A stretch of 64,000 bases of DNA from Pseudanabaena sp. (GTDB lineage: Bacteria > Cyanobacteriota > Cyanobacteriia > Pseudanabaenales > Pseudanabaenaceae): the NCBI GenBank assembly GCA_003249035.1, contig QBMK01000006.1, positions 124,001-188,000 on the forward strand. The letters run 5' to 3'. Positions 42,790-50,957 of this stretch are shown in pieces; position 1 is the first letter of the stretch, and every line of letters starts with the position of its first letter. Made by a program: the position numbers and the translations under genes. The notes under the pieces are model-generated. The model made no database searches. It had not been told where the DNA came from and saw only the letters and a list, made by a program, of their open reading frames with translations.

Positions 42790-42801
42790 TGTTAATTTAA
42801 A

Positions 42802-43266
42802 TTAGAGATTAATTGACCTGATTAAGACTCCCACAAAACTCAGCAAACCAATTAGAAACAGTGCTATACTGACAATTTCAGCTGCTTTTGAGCTTTCGTA
42901 GATATAACGCTCTTTCTGAAGTCTCTTTAGGATGCGGCGATGTTCTTTTAATGCAGCAGCCATTCCAAACATGCCCAAAGAAATGAAACTTAATCCAACT
43001 AATTCAGCGAACAAATGAGGGTTAACCCTTAAGGCAACGCGAGTGGGTTCAATCGCCTTCACAATTGTAGGAATACCAAACCCAAAGCCAATTAGCGAGA
43101 GCGCTGTGCGCATCCAAGCCATCAGGGTGCGATCGGCTGCCGCACGAGTACGTTCTTTTGCCAGTTCGTTAGTGAGATTGTAGGGATGCTGTTCAGAGGA
43201 TTCAGAGGACGGTTGCATATCATTATTACTGCGTTCTAATTGTTTTTGTTCCATGCATCGAGACAT
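42802..43266 (-). CDS. DUF202/YidH-family membrane protein
   Basis: 154 residues. The DUF202 signature is clear: LAKERTRAAADRTLMAWMRT followed by ALSLIGFGFGIPTIVKAIEP, with two further helices (LVGLSFISLGMFGMAAALKE; AEIVSIALFLIGLLSFVGVL). The start may be ATG 43266 or ATG 43254, and neither has a good ribosome binding site. Function is unknown. It is probably co-transcribed with the DUF1622 gene. Confidence 0.85.
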   Translation of the reverse strand: MSRCMEQKQLERSNNDMQPSSESSEQHPYNLTNELAKERTRAAADRTLMAWMRTALSLIGFGFGIPTIVKAIEPTRVALRVNPHLFAELVGLSFISLGMFGMAAALKEHRRILKRLQKERYIYESSKAAEIVSIALFLIGLLSFVGVLIRSINL

Positions 43267-43378
43267 CCAAGCGATAGATGAACCAAATTAAGACCAAAAC
43301 TTGTGCGGCAGGAAAAGCCAATTACGCCAATTTGGGGATCTATTATTCTATGTTGGACTCATAAGTCAATTGTATTGC

Positions 43379-44692
43379 TTAATGAGCGGGATGCTTCCCA
43401 AAGCCAGCAGGTTTTCGAGGCTGCCGTTCTTTAGCCAGTAGTGACATTACCTCATCAGCATAGCGTCCCTGACGCAGTAAATCTGCCATCATCCGCATGG
43501 GCTTGTCAATGTGGATAAAAAAGGATTTGTATCCCGCACACAAGTAATTCAGTCCCGCTTCCCCATCGGGAGTTTCGATAAATCGATTTTTGGGGCAGCC
43601 ACCATTGCAAGCAAATCGCACCTCACAGTCTCGGCAATATTTTGGCAGCGTATCAAATTTTGCCTGTCCAAACTGACGCTGGCGATCGGAGGCAATCAGC
43701 TCAATCATATGGGTTTCTTGAATATTGCCCAATTTATAGTCGGGTTCGACAAAGTGATCGCATGAGTAAAGGTCACCATTATGCTCAACGGCTAAGGCAT
43801 TTCCACAGGTTTTAGAAAAGATGCATACTCCAGGCTGCACGTCCACCCAGTTTGCTAATGCTGCATCGAAATGTTGGATGAAGATTTTGCCCACATCCCG
43901 CTTTACCCATTCATCAAAAACACCGATCAGAAACTGACCGAACTGTTCTGGATTCACCGATCGCTCTGTGACCTGATTACCTGATTGGATTAGCGTTGAG
44001 CCATCAGCATTTACTCGCTCAATAATAGGAATGAACTGGATGAATTCGGCTTCCAATTCATCGCGAAAAAACTGATAGACCTCTAAGGGGCGATCTCCAT
44101 TTGCGGCATTGACAGTGCAGAGAATATTGAAATCCACCTTGTGCTTTTTTAGGGTTTTCCAGCCCTGCATTACCTGCTCAAAACTTCCTTTACCTCGCTT
44201 ATCCACTCGATAGGTATCGTGTAAATGCTGAGGTCCATCAACACTCAAGCCGATCAAGAAATTGTGTTTCTTAAAAAATCTTCCCCACTCGTCATTCAAT
44301 CGAGTGCCGTTGGTTTGCATGGTATGACTTACTTTCTGATTTGGTTTCTTATGCTTTTCCACCAGTTCTATAGAAAGCTGAAAAAACTCCAATCCCATCA
44401 GGGTTGGTTCGCCACCCTGCCAAGCGATCATCACTTCAGGAGTCTGGTGCGCTTCCAAGATTTGTTGGATATACGTCTCCAGAAGGTCATCAGACATGCG
44501 GAACTTACTGCCGGGATATAGCTGCTCTTTGGACAGAAAAAAGCAGTACTGACAGTCCAGATTGCAGATCGCTCCAGTTGGTTTAGCCAGCAGATGAAAA
44601 GCTGGAGGTGCATTCTTGGGAAGAGTTAGCAACGTGAGTACTCCCTTGAGTGTTTTAAAGACGATAGCTCCATTCAACCATAAAATCTCCAT
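43379..44692 (-). CDS. Radical SAM anaerobic sulfatase-maturase-like enzyme (anSME/SPASM)
   Basis: About 437 residues from ATG 44692; a TTG at 44634 just before LLTLPKNAPPAFHLLAKPTG also fits the family start. The radical SAM motif CNLDCQYC binds the first Fe-S cluster, and WQGGEPTLMG follows. The C-terminal SPASM cysteines appear in CIFSKTCGN, YSCDHF, YCRDCEVRFACNGGCPKN and YLCAGY. Such enzymes oxidise a Cys or Ser of sulfatases to formylglycine. No sulfatase gene is in the window, so the partner is distant or the substrate is different. Confidence 0.88.
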   Translation of the reverse strand: MEILWLNGAIVFKTLKGVLTLLTLPKNAPPAFHLLAKPTGAICNLDCQYCFFLSKEQLYPGSKFRMSDDLLETYIQQILEAHQTPEVMIAWQGGEPTLMGLEFFQLSIELVEKHKKPNQKVSHTMQTNGTRLNDEWGRFFKKHNFLIGLSVDGPQHLHDTYRVDKRGKGSFEQVMQGWKTLKKHKVDFNILCTVNAANGDRPLEVYQFFRDELEAEFIQFIPIIERVNADGSTLIQSGNQVTERSVNPEQFGQFLIGVFDEWVKRDVGKIFIQHFDAALANWVDVQPGVCIFSKTCGNALAVEHNGDLYSCDHFVEPDYKLGNIQETHMIELIASDRQRQFGQAKFDTLPKYCRDCEVRFACNGGCPKNRFIETPDGEAGLNYLCAGYKSFFIHIDKPMRMMADLLRQGRYADEVMSLLAKERQPRKPAGFGKHPAH

Positions 44693-44821
44693 TGCTGGCG
44701 CTCCACAGCAATGGCTGCAAAGAAGAGTGTATGAGAAATATTGTGCTACCCTACAAAATTCAGATTCAAGTTTCAATGTGATTCAATGTGGTTACCACAA
44801 CATAGCCATAACTCTTTAGAA

Positions 44822-44928
44822 CTAAGGAATGAAAATTAAATAACATGTGCATATAAAACCCAAAATTAGTTCGGGTGGCTTCGCCAGCCGAACTAATTTT
44901 GGGTTTTACTAAATTATAATTCCTAACT
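44822..44928. repeat. Nested inverted-repeat element, family 2, copy 2 (inverted)
   Basis: It has the same parts as the copy at 20162 but in reverse order: CTAAGGAATGAAAATTAAAT, then ACATGTGCATATAAAACCC, then the inner AAAATTAGTTCGGGTGGC hairpin closed by GCCAGCCGAACTAATTTT. The distal end is degenerate (ATAATTCCTAA). It lies 12 bp past the stop of the pentapeptide gene and before the radical SAM gene. Confidence 0.85.
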
Positions 44929-44939
44929 AAATCAAGCCT

Positions 44940-46136
44940 CTAACAAAAAGTTGCTAGAGTTTCTGGAGACACAGCTACAAATGAATTATTTTGTAATAGA
45001 TCGATTAAGACATAGCTTGGAGAATTGACGGCTTCTAATAAACGTTCTCTAAACCCCAAATCCTCCTTAGATTGGTAGCGAATTTCTAATTTAAGGATAG
45101 CTTGGCGATCGCTTTCCGATGCATCAGCATAGCGATTTAAGTACTGATCGGATAATTGTTCAAATATTTGGCGTAATTCTTCAATGAGAATATGTTCTTG
45201 GAGGATCTCAGAACCATGCTTCTCTAATTCTGATCCTGTATTTCTCTTGCTAATTAATTTTACAAAATCTCCTTGAGAAAACTTCGCTTTAGGATTAAAG
45301 GGACGGCGATCGCTATACTTTCTGAGAATATAATCAGGCAAACTTCTAAGAAGATGCTTTAGATATATAGAATCACAAACCACATCATCAAACTTTGTAT
45401 CACGATCTATAGTCCATTCTTCAATACAAGCATCAGTGAGATTTGCAGAACTAAAGTCAGTTCCTAAAGCTTGCGATCGAAATAAATCCGCACCCTCAAG
45501 ATTTGCGTTAAAGAGATTAGCTTTGTTGAGATTAACCGCAAATAGCTTTGCCTTCGGCAAATTTGCCCCACTCAGATTTGCTTCCAAAAGATTCGCAAAA
45601 TCAAGATTAGCTTCACTGAGATCTGCCCCACTCAGATTTGCCTCTTTTAGGTTCGTTTGGTTGATATTCACAAAAGGAAGAGCACTTCCTAGCACGAGAG
45701 CCTGAATATTTTTGGCTTTGACAAATTCTGGTATGCCGGGGCTGAGATTCGCTTTGTGTAAAGTAGCATTACTAAGATTCGCGTTGCTCAGATTCGCTTC
45801 ACAAAGCAATGCTTCAGTTAAAACTGCATTCTGAAGAGTTGCCTCTTGAAGTTCGGCACCACTTAATAAAGCTCCGCTCAGATTAGCAGCTTTCAGATTT
45901 GCACCACTCAATTTTGCGCCAAACAAAGTCGCTTCACTGAGATTAGATGCGCTCAGATTAACCCCACTGAGATTTGCACCACTGAGATTGGCTTTACACA
46001 GATTAGATCCACTCAGATTTGCTTTCTCAAAGTTAGCTCCAGCCGCATTAAATCTTTGACCTCTTTCGCCATGACTCTCTAGCCACAGTCGATGCTTGGC
46101 TAGAGAGTCATTTAGAGATGCTTTAAAAATTAGCAT
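44940..46136 (-). CDS. Pentapeptide-repeat protein with helical C-terminal domain
   Basis: 398 residues. From about 34 to 240, tandem A(D/N)LxX units dominate (ANLSGSNLCKANLSGANLSG; ANLSGADLSEANLDFANLLE), forming a right-handed quadrilateral beta helix, with one break near residues 135-155 (GIPEFVKAKNIQALVLGSAL). The last 150 residues are helical and not repeat-like (RQIFEQLSDQYLNRYADASE). Pentapeptide proteins are abundant in cyanobacteria and mostly of unknown role. The C-terminal domain may be the functional part. Confidence 0.85.
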   Translation of the reverse strand: MLIFKASLNDSLAKHRLWLESHGERGQRFNAAGANFEKANLSGSNLCKANLSGANLSGVNLSASNLSEATLFGAKLSGANLKAANLSGALLSGAELQEATLQNAVLTEALLCEANLSNANLSNATLHKANLSPGIPEFVKAKNIQALVLGSALPFVNINQTNLKEANLSGADLSEANLDFANLLEANLSGANLPKAKLFAVNLNKANLFNANLEGADLFRSQALGTDFSSANLTDACIEEWTIDRDTKFDDVVCDSIYLKHLLRSLPDYILRKYSDRRPFNPKAKFSQGDFVKLISKRNTGSELEKHGSEILQEHILIEELRQIFEQLSDQYLNRYADASESDRQAILKLEIRYQSKEDLGFRERLLEAVNSPSYVLIDLLQNNSFVAVSPETLATFC

Positions 46137-46150
46137 AGTAGATTTCTTGT

Positions 46151-46861
46151 CTAGGTAAGTTGTTTATACGAGCTAAAAGGGATTCCAGTACGTTTTTTGA
46201 TATCCATCAACGATTTGAATTCTCCTCGTCTTTGACGCTCTTCAGAGATCGCGATCGCGACTTTGGATTCCATTCCGATCTCCAGTAATTCATCAACAGA
46301 CATGGAGTTAACCCGCTTCCATGAATAAGCTGATTCATGACGATAGTCATAGCTAAATACAACCATTGGCTCAATTTTTTGGAGGGTTGCATTAGGGATT
46401 TCGAGAATGTTGTGTAGTTCTTCTAGACTAGTGAAAATATAACCTTCGTCTCGCAATGACTCAATATCATTGGCATAAACAATCGGCAATCCCAATACGT
46501 TAACTAATTCATTCTTAGAGCAGCTATTGATCTCAATTTTGGGACGACTTGCCGCAATCACTTTAAATAATTTAGGATCTTCAGGTAGTGGTAAATGCTT
46601 AGGATAAGTCTTTGTTAAGTATTCACGCTTCAATGCAAAGGCTAACGCAATTTGGGCAAACCAAACAATTGTTGCAAAACCAGAAAGATATGGGGATGAG
46701 TATAAAACAATTCCAGTAGCGACAAAGCCTGCGCCGATAGCAATCCATATATTCGAGCCAGTTTTTACGCCAGCATAAGCGATCGCACCACCACCTAGAA
46801 CTGGCAAAAAAGACCATAAAACCCACGGCGGTGTTTGATCAAACCATGAAGGTTCAGACAT
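46151..46861 (-). CDS. Membrane protein with ComEA-like helix-hairpin-helix repeats
   Basis: 236 residues. Two or three N-terminal helices (WVLWSFLPVLGGGAIAYAGV; IWIAIGAGFVATGIVLYSSP; LSGFATIVWFAQIALAFALK) are followed by two ComEA-type HhH pairs (KIEINSCSKNELVNVLGLPI; SMSVDELLEIGMESKVAIAI) ending in FKSLMDIKKRTGI. Such repeats bind DNA in ComEA, but here they follow a membrane segment and could be protein-binding. It lies 17 bp after the TM2 gene in the same direction. Confidence 0.72.
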   Translation of the reverse strand: MSEPSWFDQTPPWVLWSFLPVLGGGAIAYAGVKTGSNIWIAIGAGFVATGIVLYSSPYLSGFATIVWFAQIALAFALKREYLTKTYPKHLPLPEDPKLFKVIAASRPKIEINSCSKNELVNVLGLPIVYANDIESLRDEGYIFTSLEELHNILEIPNATLQKIEPMVVFSYDYRHESAYSWKRVNSMSVDELLEIGMESKVAIAISEERQRRGEFKSLMDIKKRTGIPFSSYKQLT

Positions 46862-46878
46862 AATCTTAAATATTTTTT

Positions 46879-47214
46879 CTAAATATTTTTAAGTAGCTTT
46901 TTGCGTTTTTCTTCGTACTCTTCAGCTGTGATTATACCTTCATCATAAAGTCTTTTAAGATCGCCAAGAGCTGCCGTAGATTCTCTGACCGATGCTGTGG
47001 CTTGATTTGCCCCGCCATTGAACCTACGATCAAATTCATTGTCAGCCATCAATAACAGCATAATAAACTCAATAAAGGCTGCAAGAGATGGAATACCTGT
47101 CCAGCAAAATAGTAGGTAAACTAGTCCCCAACCTGATTGTCCAAGATAAAATTTATGCGCTCCAAATGCTCCTAAGAAGAAACACCAAAGAATTGCATTA
47201 GTTCTAGACCTCAT
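46879..47214 (-). CDS. TM2-domain protein with C-terminal SHOCT motif
   Basis: 111 residues. The TM2 domain (LWCFFLGAFGAHKFYLGQSG; WGLVYLLFCWTGIPSLAAFI) is followed by a soluble stretch and a SHOCT motif (ALGDLKRLYDEGIITAEEYE EKRKKLL). The pairing is common in bacteria; function unknown. It forms a likely operon with the HhH protein. Confidence 0.88.
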   Translation of the reverse strand: MRSRTNAILWCFFLGAFGAHKFYLGQSGWGLVYLLFCWTGIPSLAAFIEFIMLLLMADNEFDRRFNGGANQATASVRESTAALGDLKRLYDEGIITAEEYEEKRKKLLKNI

Positions 47215-47255
47215 TACTATTTCCCTCTTATCTCTTTAATGTGATGACCACAGGC

Positions 47256-47471
47256 TTATCTTACAGTCATGTTGGAAATCTTCTTAGCTAGTAAATATAC
47301 TATGAGGATTCCCAGTTTCGCTTCGAGTAAAGCTAAGGAAATTTGCAAATAAGGATGCATTTCTGGATTAGAGTTGAGGACAAATGCGGTAATTCCCACA
47401 AGTGCAAAAGGTAAAAACCTCAATTTTTTGGCTAAGGGGTTAGCTCTCATATGTTTAAAGCTAGACATCAT
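47256..47471 (-). CDS. Small membrane protein, function unknown
   Basis: 71 residues from ATG 47471. A longer frame reaches 47552 but adds 27 residues with no support. Two hydrophobic segments are visible (LRFLPFALVGITAFVLN; LQISLALLEAKLGILIVYLL) with a basic N-terminus. No family recognised. Confidence 0.5.
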   Translation of the reverse strand: MMSSFKHMRANPLAKKLRFLPFALVGITAFVLNSNPEMHPYLQISLALLEAKLGILIVYLLAKKISNMTVR

Positions 47472-47520
47472 TGTTTTTTCTCTGCAAAAGCGGTTTCTTA
47501 AGATAATGTCCCATATACAT

Positions 47521-48132
47521 TTAAAACTCAATGCCTCGATAGATTTCAGCAATGGCTAATTCAATATTTAGGGATTCTAATAAAATCGACTGATCTAAAC
47601 CATCAAAATCACTGTATGTCCAGACCTGTGCTTGCCTACTATAATGCTCTACAAAAACTTTGTTTTGGCGAATTAACAGGTATTCACAGAAACTTGGGAT
47701 AGAACGATACATCCGAAACTTATCAGTGCGATCGTATTCTTCGGTTGATGGAGAAAGCACTTCGACAATCAAAAGCGGATTTAAAACTTCATCCTCGCGG
47801 CGGGACGCATCCCCTTGGGACTCGCCATTAAATTGTAGCGCCCCAGAAAAAACCATCGCATCTGGGTATACGCCACGCCGATAATCAGGAATCCAGAGCC
47901 GTAAGTCATTGTTAATTGCTTCAAAGTTCGTATCTCGCAGCAAAAATTTGAGGAGAGCAAAAACATTTCCACCAATGCGGCTATTTGTAACGGTTCCTCC
48001 AGTCGTTGCAATAATTTCTCCATCGTGATATTCGCATTTTTCTTCAGAGGTATCGGCGATCGCACGATATTCATCGAGACTGTAACGTCGTTGAATGGTG
48101 GAAACCATGGAGTTGTAACTGAAAGACAACAT
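47521..48132 (-). CDS. Uma2-family putative endonuclease
   Basis: 203 residues (a later ATG at 48108 is also possible). Core signatures: RYSLDEYRAIADTSEEKCEY with HDGEIIATTGG, YRRGVYPDAMVFSGAL, PLLIVEVLSPSTEEYDRTDK, FRMYRSIPSFCEYLLIRQNK. The Asp...GluVal...Lys-type pattern fits the PD-(D/E)XK fold. It is the second Uma2 gene in the window; the one at 26389 is quite different in sequence. Confidence 0.9.
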   Translation of the reverse strand: MLSFSYNSMVSTIQRRYSLDEYRAIADTSEEKCEYHDGEIIATTGGTVTNSRIGGNVFALLKFLLRDTNFEAINNDLRLWIPDYRRGVYPDAMVFSGALQFNGESQGDASRREDEVLNPLLIVEVLSPSTEEYDRTDKFRMYRSIPSFCEYLLIRQNKVFVEHYSRQAQVWTYSDFDGLDQSILLESLNIELAIAEIYRGIEF

Positions 48133-48161
48133 TTACATTCTAGCGTCACGATCAATCTATG

Positions 48162-48198
48162 GTAAGGATCGTCGGCGCTTCGCGCCGACGATCCTTAC
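48162..48198. repeat. Perfect hairpin between divergent genes
   Basis: GTAAGGATCGTCGGCGC (48162-48178) pairs exactly with 48182-48198. The tip sequence GGCGCTTCGCGCC forms a UUCG-type loop. It lies upstream of both the Uma2 gene (minus) and the aminotransferase (plus), so it is not a terminator for either. Confidence 0.85.
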
Positions 48199-48272
48199 AT
48201 GTTTAGCATTTTTACGTGGTTGCAAGTCGCGATAGAATAAAGAACAGCTGAATATTTGAGTAGGAGTTGGTT

Positions 48273-49547
48273 TTGATTTCTTCAGCAGCACTTTCGGAGA
48301 GTATATATTCTGATAACTTAGAACGCGATCGCGAATTGGATTTATTCGCGCATCGATCGCATTTTCCTGCTTTAGAAAATCGCACTTATTTTAATTTCGG
48401 CGGACAGGGGGTGATGTGTGGGGCGGCGTTAGATGCGATCACCAAAAATTTTCGACATATTGAGTCACTCGGATGTTTTTCAAATGCCGCAGGGGATTGG
48501 ATGATGTCTGAATATGACATGACCAAAGCGGCGATCGCTCAAGAATTGCAGGTCGGTTCAAGTACAATCACACTTACTGAAAACACAACCGTTGGTTGCA
48601 ATATCGCTCTATGGTCAGTGGATTGGCAAAAAGGCGATCGCTTATTGCTATCAGACTGCGAACACCCTGGGATCATCGCAGGGGCAATCCAAATTCAAAA
48701 ACGCTTCGGCATCGAAATTGATTATTTCCCCTTGACAAATAATCGTAATGCCAGCGCTGAAGGCGATGATAGCGCGTCGGTCGTAGATTTATTAGTGCAG
48801 CATTTGCAGCCTAAAACTCGGATGGTGATGCTGAGCCATATTTGCTGGAATACAGGTCAGGTTGTGCCACTGAAGGCGATCGCCAAAGCTTGCCATGATT
48901 TGAATATATTAGTTGCAGTGGATGCCGCTCAGTCCGTAGGCGTTTTGCAATTAAATCTTGCTGATATTGAGGCAGATTTCTATGCATTTACTACCCATAA
49001 ATGGTGGTGTGCGCCTCTGGGATTGGGCGCTTTGTATATTCGTCCAGAAACTTTTGATGCGATCGAGCCAGTATTTGTCGGTTGGCGTGGACTCACAGGG
49101 AAATATCCAAATAGCCACAACCAAATTGTTCAATGGCGAAAAGATGGTGCAAAGTTTGAGGTGGCAAGCTCAACCTATGCTCTTTATGAAGCAATGCGAA
49201 TTGCGATCGCCCATGCAAATAGTTGGGGGACGCAGCTACAACGATATCAGCGTATTTGCCAATTAAGCAAAATTCTATGGGAACGTCTAGATGCTCTGCC
49301 CCATATTGATTGCATAAGGCAATTGCCACCTGAGTCGGGACTAATTTCCTTTAAAGTGAATAGTGAGTTAGCCAAAAGTTCGATCGCGAAAAAGCCTCAT
49401 TCTTTAATCGCTAAACAATTAGAAGCAGAGCATCAAGTATTAATTCGGGCGCTTGCTGAACCAGACTGTTTGAGAGCTTCCGTTCATTATCTCACTTCCA
49501 TTTCTGATATTGATCGCCTCGTCTCAATTTTTGAAGCTATGAATTAA
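48273..49547 (+). CDS. Class V aminotransferase / cysteine desulfurase-like PLP enzyme
   Basis: About 424 residues from TTG 48273, chosen because AGGAG lies six bases upstream. A TTG at 48267 abuts the site. The class V fold is clear: ENRTYFNFGGQGVM, then LTENTTVGCNIALWSVDWQK, LLSDCEHPGIIAGAIQIQKR, VMLSHICWNTGQVVPLKAIA, VAVDAAQSVGVLQLNLADIE and the PLP-binding Lys in FTTHKWWCAPLGLGALYIR. It is closest to the isopenicillin-epimerase/CsdB-like group. Substrate unknown, since no Fe-S genes are adjacent. Confidence 0.85.
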   Translation: MISSAALSESIYSDNLERDRELDLFAHRSHFPALENRTYFNFGGQGVMCGAALDAITKNFRHIESLGCFSNAAGDWMMSEYDMTKAAIAQELQVGSSTITLTENTTVGCNIALWSVDWQKGDRLLLSDCEHPGIIAGAIQIQKRFGIEIDYFPLTNNRNASAEGDDSASVVDLLVQHLQPKTRMVMLSHICWNTGQVVPLKAIAKACHDLNILVAVDAAQSVGVLQLNLADIEADFYAFTTHKWWCAPLGLGALYIRPETFDAIEPVFVGWRGLTGKYPNSHNQIVQWRKDGAKFEVASSTYALYEAMRIAIAHANSWGTQLQRYQRICQLSKILWERLDALPHIDCIRQLPPESGLISFKVNSELAKSSIAKKPHSLIAKQLEAEHQVLIRALAEPDCLRASVHYLTSISDIDRLVSIFEAMN

Positions 49548-49628
49548 ATCTCCTCTTCCAATTTTTCTCATTCAATATAGTGAGAACTTCACATACTCAA
49601 CTTTCAGTCAAATCTATAAAATTCTGCT

Positions 49629-50237
49629 ATGTCCATATTCTCGCAAGCTCCTCAACAAAATCCCGATAAAAAAGACCTAACGCTGTCGCGATCGCAAGTA
49701 CTAATTGCGATGGCAGTGACAGCGATTATCTTTTTGGGAATCTCTAAAGGTTGGGTTTACTTAACTGATATACCGATGGTTCCCCTTCATTGGCAATCTG
49801 AACATGCAGCAATCGGTGCGGGAATTGGAGTAGGGGTCGCATTACTAAGTAGCTTGATTTATGAAGTTTGGGAAAGTTATCGTATTGCTGCTCAAGAATA
49901 TCTAGAAATGGTACTTAAACCTTTAGAACCAGTCGATCTAATTTGGTTAGGCTTGTTACCAGGGCTAAGTGAAGAAATGTTATTTCGTGGTGTAGCTTTA
50001 CCAGCACTTGGCATGAATGGGGTTGCCTTAATTATTACCAGCGTCGTATTTGGAGCATTGCATATGGCGAGTGCCAAGCATTTGTCCTATACAGTTTGGG
50101 CGATTGCAGTTGGCATGATGCTTGGGGCAGTCACGATGTATACAGGTAATCTATTATCGGCAATCATTGCCCATGTACTTACAAATTCACTCTCAGGCAT
50201 CATCTGGAAATACAAGCAATCAAAACCTCAAACATAG
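49629..50237 (+). CDS. CPBP-family intramembrane metalloprotease
   Basis: 202 residues with about six membrane helices. The family motif EEXXXR is present in LSEEMLFRGVALPALG near residue 118. The two downstream His sites are VFGALHMASAKH and IIAHVLTNSLSG. The fold resembles prenyl-protease Rce1 (Abi). Cyanobacterial members are linked to membrane-protein maturation or bacteriocin immunity, so the role here is open. Confidence 0.88.
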   Translation: MSIFSQAPQQNPDKKDLTLSRSQVLIAMAVTAIIFLGISKGWVYLTDIPMVPLHWQSEHAAIGAGIGVGVALLSSLIYEVWESYRIAAQEYLEMVLKPLEPVDLIWLGLLPGLSEEMLFRGVALPALGMNGVALIITSVVFGALHMASAKHLSYTVWAIAVGMMLGAVTMYTGNLLSAIIAHVLTNSLSGIIWKYKQSKPQT

Positions 50238-50260
50238 TGCCGCTTTACGTTTAGGCTTTT

Positions 50261-50353
50261 AAACAAACGAAAAAGCCCTGCTTGGCAGGGCTTTTTCGTT
50301 TGTTTAAAGTACAGTTCAAAGAAAGGTCGCAAAGCGACCTTTCTTTGAACTGT
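50261..50353. terminator. Two perfect hairpins after the CPBP gene
   Basis: 20-bp arms 50261-50280 with 50286-50305, GC-rich tip and T-runs, form a strong terminator. A second pair, 50311-50330 with 50334-50353, follows six bases later. The convergent hup gene lies beyond the next repeat. Confidence 0.88.
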
Positions 50354-50367
50354 GTGAAACCTTAATT

Positions 50368-50470
50368 ATACCAAAGCACAAAATGGCGGAGCCATTTTGT
50401 GCTTTTAAAACCCTTACTGGGTTTGGTTTTTAATTCACAAAAGTGTCGTCACACTTTTGTGAATTGGTAT
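50368..50470. repeat. 103-bp three-hairpin dispersed repeat, copy D
   Basis: The cleanest copy. The first hairpin pairs AGCACAAAATGGC with GCCATTTTGTGCT. The third pairs AATTCACAAAAGTGT with ACACTTTTGTGAATT. The right end TTGGTAT abuts the TAA stop of hup, so insertion occurred exactly at the end of the coding region or supplied its stop. Confidence 0.92.
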
Positions 50471-50745
50471 TACTCAACTACTTTTTCTTTGAATTGCTTA
50501 CCTGCTGAAAAAGCAGGAACGCGGGTAGCGGCGATCACCATTTTTTCGCCAGTACGAGGGTTGCGACCTTCGCGCTCTTGACGATCGCGTGGCTCGAACG
50601 AACCAAAGCCAACTAAAGTAACGCGATCGCCTTCAGCCACAGCATCAACAATTGATTCGAGGGCAGCAGTAACGATCACTTCGATATTTTTCTTGGATAC
50701 GGATACCTTTTCGGCGATCGCATCTACTAATTCACCTTTATTCAC
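50470..50745 (-). CDS. hup: HU-family nucleoid DNA-binding protein
   Basis: 91 residues from GTG 50745, with GGAGC seven bases upstream. A longer upstream frame to 50889 is not HU-like and is rejected. The whole HU fold is present: NKGELVDAIAEKVSVSKKNI, VGFGSFEPRDRQEREGRNPR (the DNA-binding arm with its Pro-flanked tip), then VPAFSAGKQFKEKV. It bends and compacts DNA. Length is normal. Confidence 0.95.
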   Translation of the reverse strand: MNKGELVDAIAEKVSVSKKNIEVIVTAALESIVDAVAEGDRVTLVGFGSFEPRDRQEREGRNPRTGEKMVIAATRVPAFSAGKQFKEKVVE

Positions 50746-50957
50746 AGATGTAGCTCCTATGTCGCTTGAGATTATGACGTAATTTTTCAGGCTTGCTCTC
50801 AGGATTGAAGCGGCACTTTGCGCCAATGCAATCCATAAGACGGAATCAATACTACAGCACCTATGGCAGTCGTCAAGCGCTTTTGACAATTTTTTCGCAA
50901 AAGTTTTTAAACTAACTGAGAATATAGTTGAATATACTTCGCAAATTCGTTACCGAT

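Noticed and set aside
45436-45705. 89-codon frame antisense to the pentapeptide-repeat gene
   Set aside because: The antisense of tandem pentapeptide codons automatically stays open, and the RFA-type repetition mirrors the real gene.
50746-50889. N-terminal extension of the HU gene
   Set aside because: The 48 extra residues are Cys/Ser-rich and unlike HU. GTG 50745 with GGAGC upstream gives the normal 91 residues.
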